Of a stretch of 64,000 bases of DNA, positions 25,076-33,700 are shown piece by piece. Source of the DNA: Strongylocentrotus purpuratus (lineage: Eukaryota > Echinodermata > Echinoidea > Camarodonta > Strongylocentrotidae). The stretch is taken from positions 31,254,797 to 31,318,796 of the forward strand of contig NW_022145597.1 of the NCBI RefSeq assembly GCF_000002235.5, written 5' to 3'. A program made the position numbers and the translations under genes. The stretch's first letter is position 1, and the number at the start of each line of letters is the position of its first letter. The notes beneath the pieces are model-generated. The model saw only the letters and a program-made list of their open reading frames with translations. It made no database searches and was not told the DNA's origin.

Positions 25076-26201
25076 GTGTACCGTGTATAAACCGCACCCC
25101 CGACTTTGAAATTTTTTCGGCGGCAAAAAAGTGCGGTTTATACACCGTTATATACGGTACATGTAAAGTAGTCAAAGGTATACTAATCTGCCCCTCTTGT
25201 TTGAGAGTTATCTGGACATTGGCCTCTTGTAAAACATACTTTGATCAATGGCACCCCCCATCCCCGCAAAAATTGCAAGAACAATACCAGACTAGCTTTA
25301 ATTACCTGGTATAATACAGAGAAAATAACCTATTTATTTAATAAATCCCTTTTCTGTTGCAGCTCATTGAGCGATTTTTGAGGAGTACGGTGGAAGACGC
25401 TGGCATGCTGCCGATGCCTGGGAGTGGAGACTACTACAGTGGGAGCGGCTCTGAAGAATTCTCTGGAAGCGGGGATCTATCCGGTAGCGGATCAGGCGAT
25501 GGCGTCGAAAACTCAACGCTTCCTCAGTTCTCTTACACAACAGGTATATATCATGACAAATTCTTTTGGTTGAGTTTTGGGGCGGGAAGAGACTTTTGTA
25601 AAGGAGAGGGCACATCATTGCTCAAGTTTGCAGTGCCTTTAACTCCAGAATTCTCTGACAAGCAAAACATATGACAGGAACTTTGGATGCCTGTGAAGTC
25701 TAAAATACCTTGGGGGACGCACTAGGTTTTTAAAAGTTTTTTTTAAAGGTTCATCATTTTTGTTCTTCATTACATTTCTTTCTCTCTTTTTTGTGTGTGG
25801 AATACATAGGATTTTAATTGAAGGATAGATTACACCCTTTATGAAACCTTTGAAATTGCAGATTCTGTTGGTATGTATGTCATGTTCAGTTTTAAAAAAA
25901 AGTAGTGTCACATGACAACAAGTACCCAAGTCCTCATTTCCACTTCTTATTTTTTTTTCTCTTTGCAGTTACCCCCAAGGAAACAGATTTCAGTTTCGAG
26001 CCCACATCAAGAGGCGCTGGTGAGACAAGAACGAAAGACCCCAGCGGTCCAACGAGGCGCATCCCATACAGACCAGCCACAGACCCATCCGTTGAAAGAA
26101 CGAGGAGACCGGACACGCAAGGAGCAGCATCATCACTTCATTCAGTCACACTGCTCTTGACCTCAGCGATGCTCTGTCTTTCTGTCTTTCTGCATTTGTG
26201 A
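11653..26201 (+). CDS. GPC3/5: Glypican, GPC3/GPC5 group (3' five exons)
   Basis: GPI-anchored heparan sulfate proteoglycan core protein; the family modulates Wnt, Hedgehog, BMP and FGF signalling at the cell surface. Five exons join in frame (11653-12350, 12715-12968, 22418-22547, 25363-25543, 25969-26201) and encode about 497 residues. The large first exon, about 696 bp like the third exon of vertebrate GPC3/GPC5, carries the glypican core with seven cysteines, including the stretch YCGQCQSLVGVPACQGFC. Three more cysteines lie in the second exon, so 10 of the 14 usual ones are present and the rest fall in the missing N-terminal exon. The phrase FFDTLFPHIY and the DLYWREY segment resemble GPC3/GPC5 more than GPC1/2/4/6. 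Eight Ser-Gly dipeptides in acidic context form the glycan attachment region, and the protein ends in a short hydrophobic GPI signal. Signal peptide and start codon are not in the window. Confidence 0.93.
12715..12968 (+). CDS. GPC3/5: Glypican exon b
   Basis: Acceptor AG at 12713-12714 and donor GTAAGT at 12969. It encodes about 85 residues, phase 0 in and phase 2 out, with cysteines in ITCGPP, LMCSQG and RDCWTG. The last matches the CWNG element of vertebrate GPC3/GPC5. Confidence 0.92.
13066..13136. repeat. Telomere-like array
   Basis: TTTAGGGTTAGGGTTCAAG variants preceded by CTTTATTCCATCAAAAATAA, a flank shared with the array at 16018. Confidence 0.75.
13587..13731. repeat. Fold-back element with GGGCGTTTCAC ends
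   Basis: GGGCGTTTCAC at the left and TTTGTGAAACAGGTCCC at the right are imperfect inverted repeats. Inside, TTGTCA...GTGACAAATGACA is mirrored by TTTGTCACTTGTCAT. It is similar in style to 33846-34036. Confidence 0.55.
15095..15233. repeat. Telomere-like array (CCTAAACCTAACC units)
   Basis: About 140 bp of CCTAACCCTAAA variants, mostly a 12-bp higher-order unit. It is internal, not a chromosome end. Confidence 0.9.
16018..16052. repeat. Short telomere-like array
   Basis: GGTTTTAGGTTGGGGTTAGG and a following TTAGGTTAG, with an upstream TTATTCCATCAAAAATAAA flank near 15928. Confidence 0.65.
22085..22215. repeat. TTC/TTCTT-rich pyrimidine tract
   Basis: Pyrimidine-rich on the + strand (CTTCTT and CTCCTC units), about 200 bp upstream of the glypican exon c acceptor. 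Confidence 0.8.
22418..22547 (+). CDS. GPC3/5: Glypican exon c
   Basis: Acceptor AG at 22416-22417 and donor GTAAAT at 22548. The first base completes the split Val codon of exon b. It encodes VYRKIVVEDGLAAQLHNPEV and onward, matching the NPEVK helix region of GPC5. A fold-back MITE begins only 27 bp after the donor. Confidence 0.92.
22575..22788. repeat. Fold-back MITE, family 1, complete copy
   Basis: It starts CACTATGAACATGACTGAC and ends GTCATGTTCATAGTG. Nearly the entire 214 bp is an inverted repeat around a loop near 22670-22690. A possible 3-bp duplication, AAT, flanks it. A second copy is at 58240-58439. Confidence 0.85.
24631..25159. mobile_element. Terminal-inverted-repeat element with nested LINE fragment
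   Basis: Left end TACCGTAAATAACGTTGTAT continuing AAACCGC; right end is the imperfect reverse complement ending CGGTTTATACACCGTTATA then TACGGTA. The interior has poly-A/poly-T runs and repeats of TATAAACCGCACCCC. The ends fit a TA target site. An antisense LINE piece lies at about 24795-24912. Confidence 0.7.
24795..24912 (-). mobile_element. Antisense LINE reverse-transcriptase fragment
   Basis: On the - strand it reads SWFESNLSDRTQYVVYNNNS and, after a frame change, [11 protein letters not shown], the fingers/palm motif of CR1/L2/Jockey-type reverse transcriptases. It is about 118 bp, lies inside the inverted-repeat element and is decayed. Confidence 0.75.
25363..25543 (+). CDS. GPC3/5: Glypican exon d: glycosaminoglycan attachment region
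   Basis: Acceptor AG at 25361-25362 and donor GT at 25544. It encodes about 60 residues with eight Ser-Gly dipeptides spread over about 30 residues and flanked by Asp/Glu (for example SGSGSEEFSGSGD), the classic acidic context for heparan sulfate priming. Confidence 0.92.
25969..26201 (+). CDS. GPC3/5: Glypican terminal exon: GPI-anchor signal and stop
   Basis: Acceptor AG at 25967-25968; two bases complete the split Val codon. It encodes a Pro/Arg/Thr-rich linker and then the hydrophobic C-terminus SVTLLLTSAMLCLSVFLHL, with TGA at 26199-26201. Small residues just before the hydrophobic tail (GAASS) are plausible anchor attachment sites. Confidence 0.92.
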
Positions 26202-26723
26202 CATTCTGCTTCTAAGCTATGACCTGTATTACGTGGTATTACATCCTTGTGTGAAAAAACACTGTCTTTATATCATGACCCCTTTCACACTACCAGGCTG
26301 GTGTGAAAGGGGAATGAAACCATAGTATTATATTAATACATCTGGAGTGATGTAGCCAGGATTTCTCAACCATAGTATCAGATTGAGCTGGCGCAGAAGA
26401 ACAGTTGCTTCCTAAACAGCAAACACATAGCTGATCTTTGCATAAGAAGATTGTCTACCGTACGCAAAGTGTATAGTTTAAGATGACTGTGAAGAATTTA
26501 TGATTGAAGAAGAATCTGAAGAATTGATGTATGGTTATCTGATTTTCAAGTCTAAACTTTTGTTTTAAATAATCCAGTTTAAAGCCCCTTTCATATATGA
26601 CAAGGAAGATTACCTTGCAAAAAACTGCCCTTTTTTATTGGGTTCTATGTACACGAATGTTGTTCAGGCCTCAATGAGACATATCCTCCGGGCTTAATCA
26701 TATTTAGACATTGATTAATAGAC

Positions 26724-26755
26724 AATAAAATGTTGGATTTAAAACATTTAATAAA
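26724..26755 (+). terminator. Paired proximal polyadenylation signals, glypican
   Basis: Two AATAAA hexamers (26724-26729 and 26750-26755), about 520 bp after the glypican stop codon. Confidence 0.45.
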
Positions 26756-27021
26756 ATGTTTATCTGGTGTGTCCAATTTTTGCCAAATGTTGACAAGTTT
26801 TGTTTATCAAAAGTATTTGATATATTTTTATTTTTCTGTCAGAATCAGTGGAAATTAATTTATCATAATTACAATAATGATTACATCAATGTTTTTTAAC
26901 AGTCCCACAATTTTTAATTTGTATCTAAACTCATTAAAATATTGCTTTCTATGTAATTTAGTTTTGGGAAAGTTCATCTTTGTGGCGAGTGGGCAGTGTC
27001 AAAAGTTCACACTGCACAGAA

Positions 27022-27185
27022 ACCACTGTGATCCTGTGGTTAAGGCTTGTGACCCTCATATGGGAGGTCCCAAGTTCAATCCTCGCCTGATGCTTACATC
27101 CTTTCACAATGTTTTTGAACCCTTTTGTTTTTACCCATGTAGATTTATTCCTATCAACCATGTTGAAATAAAAGAGTACATGGCA
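27022..27185 (+). repeat. tRNA-derived SINE, second type
   Basis: The head has TGTGGTTAAGGC (A-box-like) and GGTCCCAAGTTCAATCC (B-box-like) about 40 bp apart. It ends near GAAATAAAAG. It lies within the proposed glypican 3' UTR. Confidence 0.6.
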
Positions 27186-27656
27186 ATGTTAGGGTAATCA
27201 TAATTGCAGAACTTTTTCAAATAGCAGTATTACCATTTATGCTAATGAGTCTTTCCTGGGTATGTAGGACCATTATTTTTAATATTAATTTGTTGTATAA
27301 CAAGAATCATCTAATATTCTATGCAGTTTGAACACCAAATGGATAGTACATTTGTTCTAGTAGGTGTTTTTTTATTTCATTAAATGCAGTACTTTTAACA
27401 ATCTTTCAAATTCAAAAAAATAAATCTGGCAGTGTAATCTCATAAAATATTTAAGTTTGTATGGAAAAAGGTAGTATTATTACAATTACTGGTGCCATAC
27501 ATTTTAATTTGTTATAATACTTTTTTTTTTTACATGATTGGTTGTGTAAATATTCTTAAGAACCCATGGCTGAAGTATAAAGGATATTTTAATCGTGATT
27601 CTAAATCGTTTAAAGTTAGAAGAGCACTATCTCTCTTACTTTTAACGCAGAATTAA

Positions 27657-27880
27657 TCGAGGGTTCAGTGGCACAAAGACTGAACTCCATATTTTGCCAA
27701 AATGAGTATTTGATATCAAAATGTTCAGAAAAATGTGAGCTTTCCAGGAAACACAAAGACTTAACTCCACCCATTGAAGTCAATGGCTAGTGAAACATAG
27801 ACTTAAGGCCCAAGTGCTCAGTGACACAAATAACACTTTTTCTCAAAATGGAGTTACGTCTTTGTGTCACTGACCCCTTG
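27657..27880. repeat. MITE, family 2, copy 1
   Basis: Ends are inverted copies of GGGTTCAGTGACACAAAGAC (left, with a mismatch) and GTCTTTGTGTCACTGACCCC (right). The interior matches 59001-59253 through GAGTATTTGATATCAAAATG and TGGCTAGTGAAACATAGAC. Confidence 0.85.
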
Positions 27881-28467
27881 TAATGCCCTTCACATTTATG
27901 TATCTTATAACACAGAACCTACTGAATACCCGCAGGACCTTCGTTGTGCGCTGGTGCCATTCATATACACGCAGCTTGTTTGCGGCAGTTTCCCCCGTCA
28001 TATCTGATCAAGCCTTTAAGCTGCTTAGTTGATATTCCTACCCTTATCAAACTCGACTGAACATTTGCAAAGTAGTGAATGTAGTTTTATATGTTCGTTT
28101 GTGTATTTATTCACTGTTATTATTATTTGCCAATTTATACAAATTTAATGCTGTGATTTTTATGAAATTGATACGATGGCTTTCAAGAGACTGTAAATTT
28201 TCAACCATGTATAATTATTATTTTTATATTATACAAAAAAAGTATGTATCGCACTGTATATTGTAATGATTCAATATTTTTGGTGAGGAATATTATTAAT
28301 TTGCGTCAATACTTGTAAAGTACTATGCGCATTGTAAATGATGCTTGATATATAGAAATATGCACCTTTTTAACACTGATGCCATTTTAATGTACTATTT
28401 TGGAATATGTAATTTTGTGAAATGTACAAATATATATTTCTGTTTATTACTGTTTTATACATTCTTA

Positions 28468-28473
28468 AATAAA
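28468..28473 (+). terminator. Distal polyadenylation signal, glypican
   Basis: AATAAA at the end of an AT-rich, 3'-UTR-like stretch before a GA-rich microsatellite region. It is an alternative to the proximal pair. Confidence 0.35.
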
Positions 28474-28559
28474 GGGAATTATAACTATTGTATATAATCA
28501 TAATGGTACCTGTGATATTTTTGTAGAAAAAAATGAATTTATAAACTTATATAGCCGTC

Positions 28560-28739
28560 ATAAATGAGAAAGAGAAAAGGGAAATTAAAAGAGTTATTAA
28601 CAGGAGAAAATGGAAAGGAGAGAACAATGTATGACCTAGGAGAGGAAGAACGAAGAGAGTAAGCTAAATAGAAAGAGAGGGAGATAGTGGAGAGGAAAGA
28701 GAGGGGGAGAGAAATAGAGAGAGAGAGAGAGGGAGAGAA

Positions 28740-28776
<37 letters not shown>

Positions 28777-29000
28777 GAGAGAGAGTGGTAGAGAGAAAGA
28801 AGGAAGAGGGACAGAAAGAAATAGAGATCAGAGAGAAACAAAAGCATACAGAGAGAGAGAGAGAGAAAGAGATGCAGACACAAAAATGAGAGAGGGGGGG
28901 GGGGTAGGGAGAGCTTTTCAGCACTTAGAGAGAAAGAGAGGAAACATTCAAAGGTGTTGTGTCAAAAGAGAGGGAGAAAAGGGGAGGGGCAGGGAGAGAC
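28560..29000. repeat. GA-rich microsatellite region
   Basis: Purine-rich on the + strand with GA cores near 28715-28775 and 28849-28865 and a G run near 28895-28905. Confidence 0.85.
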
Positions 29001-29351
29001 AGTGGGGGAGTAGGGATAGGATAAAGATTATGAAATAATACCTTTGAGATGATCTCCTATACACAAGACTAATATGCCTAACTGCTAATCTCTATTTATT
29101 TTTAATATCAGTTCTTACACTTTTTCTTCTTTGTGGGGGTCCCCCTTTTCATTTTTTTGTTAGAAAGTCAATTACATGGACTAAAAAAAGTAGAGATACT
29201 CCCATTACATGTTTGTATTGGCCATAGCATTTGATATTTTATAATTTAATTGTACTAAAGCTAGGTCTGTGATTTTTTTCTTCTTCTGAAACCGTATTTA
29301 TCCAAATTTAGAAATCAATATATATCTTTAATGTGCACTATTATACATTTT

Positions 29352-30000
29352 ATGTGTACTCCCCTGGCTAACATTTTAACCTATCCCTTTAACACCAGGG
29401 AATGTTCTGACTCCTGAGTTGCTTAAATTGCAAATGTATAGATCCTGTATTTCAAAAAAATTGATCCTCACGAAAAAGGTAATTACTGACCTATTTCCAT
29501 TCTTCCCACCATATCAAAAGTCCTAGAACAAATTATTTACAAAAGGCTCTATAAGTTTTTAGATATGTTTCAATTGCTAAATTTAAATCAATTCAGTTTC
29601 AGAATTCAGAATTAAAAAAAAAATCAACAGACCTGGCTTTAGTATAATTATATTTAATAAATAACAAATGCTATGGCTTGGTTCACAATGTTTTTCTCAC
29701 ACAAGTCCATTATTTTACAAATTAAAAACCCAAACAGTTTTACTGTTCATTTTTAAATATTTAAATAATGTGATACCACTTTCACTTTGAATCTTTTTCA
29801 CCATAAATATCACCATTCACTCTTACCCAACTCATAATTCCTCTAACTTTCATCTGTTGATCCCAAAATTCAACATTGTACATAGATCAATAAGACATCT
29901 AGATGGAATTCTCTCCCAGAATAGATCAAATCTTGTTGCTTCCTCTACTCATTGAAAGCCAAAGTAAAATAAAACGTTATTATCAGAATATGTAAAATTT
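29352..30000 (+). mobile_element. Degraded non-LTR retrotransposon (LINE) fragments
   Basis: From 29463 the + strand reads as the reverse-transcriptase stretch PISILPTISKVLEQIIYKRL, preceded by GNY and an in-frame stop, as in CR1/L2/Jockey-type LINEs. Near 29901 a second piece reads RWNSLPE and later a Lys-rich end like the C-terminus of the same protein class. The catalytic core between them is missing, so this is an internally deleted, old copy. Confidence 0.7.
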
Positions 30001-30499
30001 ATGTGTCAACTTTTCAGTCTTTGTGATAATAGTTTTTCATCCCTGTATATATTTCAGTCATTACAATCCACATTATCATTATCATCATCATCTACATCAT
30101 CATTTATCCTTTCAATTTCAATTATTTGTCCAGTCTGCTAAATAAATTTGTTTATTTTTTTTCATAAAATTGGTTTTGGGCTGTCATATTTTTAAGCATT
30201 TGCTAACAATGGCATTCCTTCTTTCGCAAATAATTTTATAAAGTTTGATGAAGTATGATACTTTGTCAATTCATCTTTTTTCTTCTAAAATAATTGTTAT
30301 TCATATTTGCTATTTATGGTTCATTGTCAGAAAGTCCTTTTAAGTCTTTTATTTTGTTATGTTACCTAAAATTGTTAATATTTATATGGAATGCAAAATT
30401 CCTAATTTCAAGTCCCCCATTAATGTAAAACATCGTACTCTGTATTACCTTGTCACTTTCTCTCTATGAACATGAAAAGTTCATTTCATCAAGTTCATA

Positions 30500-30691
30500 A
30501 AATACTAAATGAGTAAATGGATTGAGCAATATAAATTGCCCCCACCCACTTTACCGATTCCAAATGTTCTCATGCCCCCCCCCCCCAAATCGAAATCCAA
30601 GTTCGTTGCCCCCCCCCCCCCCCCCGAAATGAGTGGCACATTTTCAACACAAGGTGGCGCTGCAATTCTTGAAGAACACTTAGGCCTCAAA
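30500..30691 (+). promoter_or_regulatory. SUCLA2: Probable SUCLA2 5' UTR and proximal promoter
   Basis: Sequence directly upstream of the SUCLA2 start codon. It contains two poly-C runs and an AAGGTGGCGCTG element at about 30650. No TATA box is evident, as expected for a housekeeping gene. The function is inferred from position only. Confidence 0.35.
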
Positions 30692-30763
30692 ATGGCAGCT
30701 TCCATTTGGAAATTCGGCAAACTTGTCTTGCCTAAAACGAGAGGATCTCCTCGTCTTTTCAAG
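30692..30763 (+). CDS. SUCLA2: SUCLA2 exon 1: start and transit peptide
   Basis: 24 codons from ATG, rich in Lys/Arg without acidic residues, as expected for a mitochondrial presequence. Donor GTAAGA at 30764, phase 0. Confidence 0.9.
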
Positions 30764-33700
30764 GTAAGATTATCTTCTGTTGAATCTTTGCATTATTTAG
30801 TTTACGAATGTTTATTTCTTTAATTGTGAATTTGAAATAAAAGAAGGAAATTGACACTCCTTCAAAGTCCATTTCTGCACAATGACAGTTCACCCAATTA
30901 CAATTACGAGGCCAGCCTACGGAGCATGCAGGGGCAGGTCTAGGGAACGGCTGGGCTGGGCTGCAAGGCTGCACTGGGTACCAACTCCCTCACATAGGCG
31001 TACGCGCAACATAATAAAGGGGAGCAGCTCTGCGCACCTAACATTGCACTTGAATTTTTTAAAACAAATCTTTTGTATTCCCATGATGCTTGATCTTATC
31101 ATATTTTTAATATTCTATTATTATTAGAGAGTGCCGAAAATTTTGTCAAAATTCGAGGAAGAACATGAAATTGAATGGTGAAGATGGTCCTTTGACGCTG
31201 GAGGATCGTCCTCAAAAATGCAGACAGACGCGTCCGCAAAAATAAGGATCGTCCGCAATTTCGCAGACGCTTCATATTTTCGAAATCGAAAGCGATGCAC
31301 TACATCCTGACTTATGGATCCTGCTGAGTATCGTCGTAGAAGTAGAAGTGCAAAAACGGATGATTTTCTTTATGCATTTTACATTGACTTTGGACAGAGA
31401 CTTTCTCATTATGAGCGATAAATCCTCGAGGAGACGGACAAACCCATAAAAAAGACGGTGAACTAGGGTTATTTTCTCACAGGGAATTCATTTTTCACAT
31501 TGCCAGCGGTGCGGTTCGGTAATCCGAAACTCGCAGAGCGCTGATGAAAAAAAAACGTCCGCGAACATGCAGATAGATCTAGATCTAATCCTTATTTTTG
31601 AGGACGCATTTTGTCCGCGTTTATGAGGGCTATGCTCATTCTCAGACCAGCGCCCCTGCTGATGAACCACAAGTGTTGTGATCCAATACGAATCCCCCCT
31701 TAACCACTGGTACCCAGAGACGCCAAGTTCAAAGATCGGCAATGCGTGACATTTTCATGATTCGGCGCGCGAGCGAGCGTGGGAGGGTATAACACACGTA
31801 TAAGGTATAGCGCTTTTTCAAAATCTAGCGAGCGCGTCGTGCGTAAGAGCATTTTCAGACCCTCAAAATGTGTGATGTCACGCCTAATGCGTGATACTTG
31901 GTAGCTCTGGGTACCGTAACTGTTCCAAGTCGTGCAATGCCGCACCTCACCAGTTGGCAGCACAGTGCTGTCCCCAATGCACAAAAAATGCAATGAGGTG
32001 CACTTTAGTAGCGCTCAGACAGACTGATGTATGCAAAGTTACCTACGCATCTGTATTGAGTAAAGGGAAGGGGTCCTGGAATCACAATCACAATTTGCCC
32101 GAAAAATTGAATCCAAATTCTGTGTTTCATATCCAAGAAAAAAAAATCAGTTTACAAAGCATTTTCAACATAAGTCATAACATAAAAGTCATAATGATGA
32201 TGTAAATTTATTTAACAAAATGATGAGCTGAACAAATATTACACAAAAGTTAAGCGTGTCAATCATGGGTAGTTTGCTTTAAGTCATTCGCAATTGTAAG
32301 TAAATTTCACTTTGATATTGGTGTTACCATAGCTTCTGGAAGAAGGTCTAACTTCAAGGTCTAACTTTAAGGGGGAGGGGGGGGGGGGGGGGATGTCCCA
32401 GCCTCTGGGTCTTGCACTAATTCATCATTGAATATTTTCCATATCCACCACAAATCTTAGCTGTTAGCCTATGAGTACCCATCCATAACTCCTATTCTTT
32501 TTTTTCTCTTCATATTCTAGTCATTGGAATCGAGTTCAGTCCTCCCTCAGCATGACCAGCATAGAAACCTTTCCATCCATGAGTACATGGGATATGATCT
32601 ACTAGAGGAAGCAGGCGTCCCTATCCCTAGAGCCGAGGTGGCTACCACTGCACAGAGGGCTTATGAGATTGCCAAGAGCTTAGGTACGTACCTAGAAAGC
32701 CAAGTGCATTCATGTTTCTTGATTGATGCAGATTCTTGAAAGTTTAATACAGAGAAATAATTGAATCATGATTTAAAAAACTATCAATCAATTTTTGCAA
32801 TTTGTAAAATAAAAAAAATTGTAAATGAATAAAAGAATCTCAGTGACTTGTTTATTCATAGGTATCCGTATAAACTGGGGCCAGGTTTTTGAAATTACCC
32901 TAAGTCTTTAATTCTTGGACATCCCATTGAAACTCATGTGTTTGGATATTTAACGTGTGTTTCAACCCTAACCAATACTTTTTGACAAAATAAGGCCCAG
33001 AACAATTGTTACCTGAGCAGAGCTGTCTTATCTCTATTCTTGTTGTAATGAATTTTATATGTCTTTAGAATGAAATTAATTAGAAACTATTATAGATTGT
33101 AAAGGTAAGATTGATTCAACATAATGTGCCTTGTAACATTTTATGTTACAGGACCCATACAGGTGAGGAAACCTTGAGTACTTGTATAAAAGTAACATAT
33201 TTGTATTTCTCTTCTTCTTACAGGGTCAGGAGATGTCGTAGTCAAGGCCCAGGTGTTGGCCGGCGGGAGGGGGAAGGGCGCCTTCACCAGTGGTCTGAAG
33301 GGAGGGGTCAAGCTGGCCTTCTCACCGGAAGAGGTCAAAGATCTGGCCTCCCAGATGATCGGCAACAAGCTGGTCACCAAGCAGACCGGTGAGGGAGGCA
33401 GGATCTGTAACTCGGTAAGTAATTGCATGGGCTACCTCAGGGCCTTGTTTCATAAAGCCTGTTGTCAATAACAAATGCCAAAATACTATCACAAACTCGA
33501 TTTGGTTTCTTATAAACGCCTGATCTGCAAGACTATGTAAAAACTAGTGTTATTTAATTTTCGATCTGTTTCAATTTTGATTATTTCAATTTAATCAACT
33601 TAAATTTTTATTCCTTAAATTCTATTATAAACAACTGATGTGGAAGACAGGTGAACGCGCCCTTTCGAGAAAAGTCCCCCCGCTTATCCTGAGGGGTGCG

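Larger units (their letters stand above)
22548..25968 (+). other. GPC3/5: Glypican introns between exons c, d and the terminal exon
   Basis: The 22548-25362 intron contains a fold-back MITE (22575-22788), a poly-C run near 23145-23170, imperfect duplications of about 80 bp (about 23505-23650) and a terminal-inverted-repeat element with an antisense LINE piece (24631-25159). The 25544-25968 intron shows nothing notable. Confidence 0.6.
26202..28490 (+). other. GPC3/5: Probable glypican 3' UTR region
   Basis: AT-rich, without exons. Polyadenylation signals AATAAA occur at 26724-26729, 26750-26755 and 28468-28473. The stretch before the last one looks like the end of a long 3' UTR. A SINE-like unit (27022-27185) and a MITE (27657-27880) lie inside if the distal site is used. 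The extent is inference. Confidence 0.45.
28500..30691. other. Intergenic region between glypican and SUCLA2
   Basis: Contains a GA-rich microsatellite region (28560-29000), a degraded LINE (29352-30000) and AT-rich sequence. Two poly-C runs lie near 30575-30625, just upstream of the SUCLA2 start. No gene was found. Confidence 0.6.
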
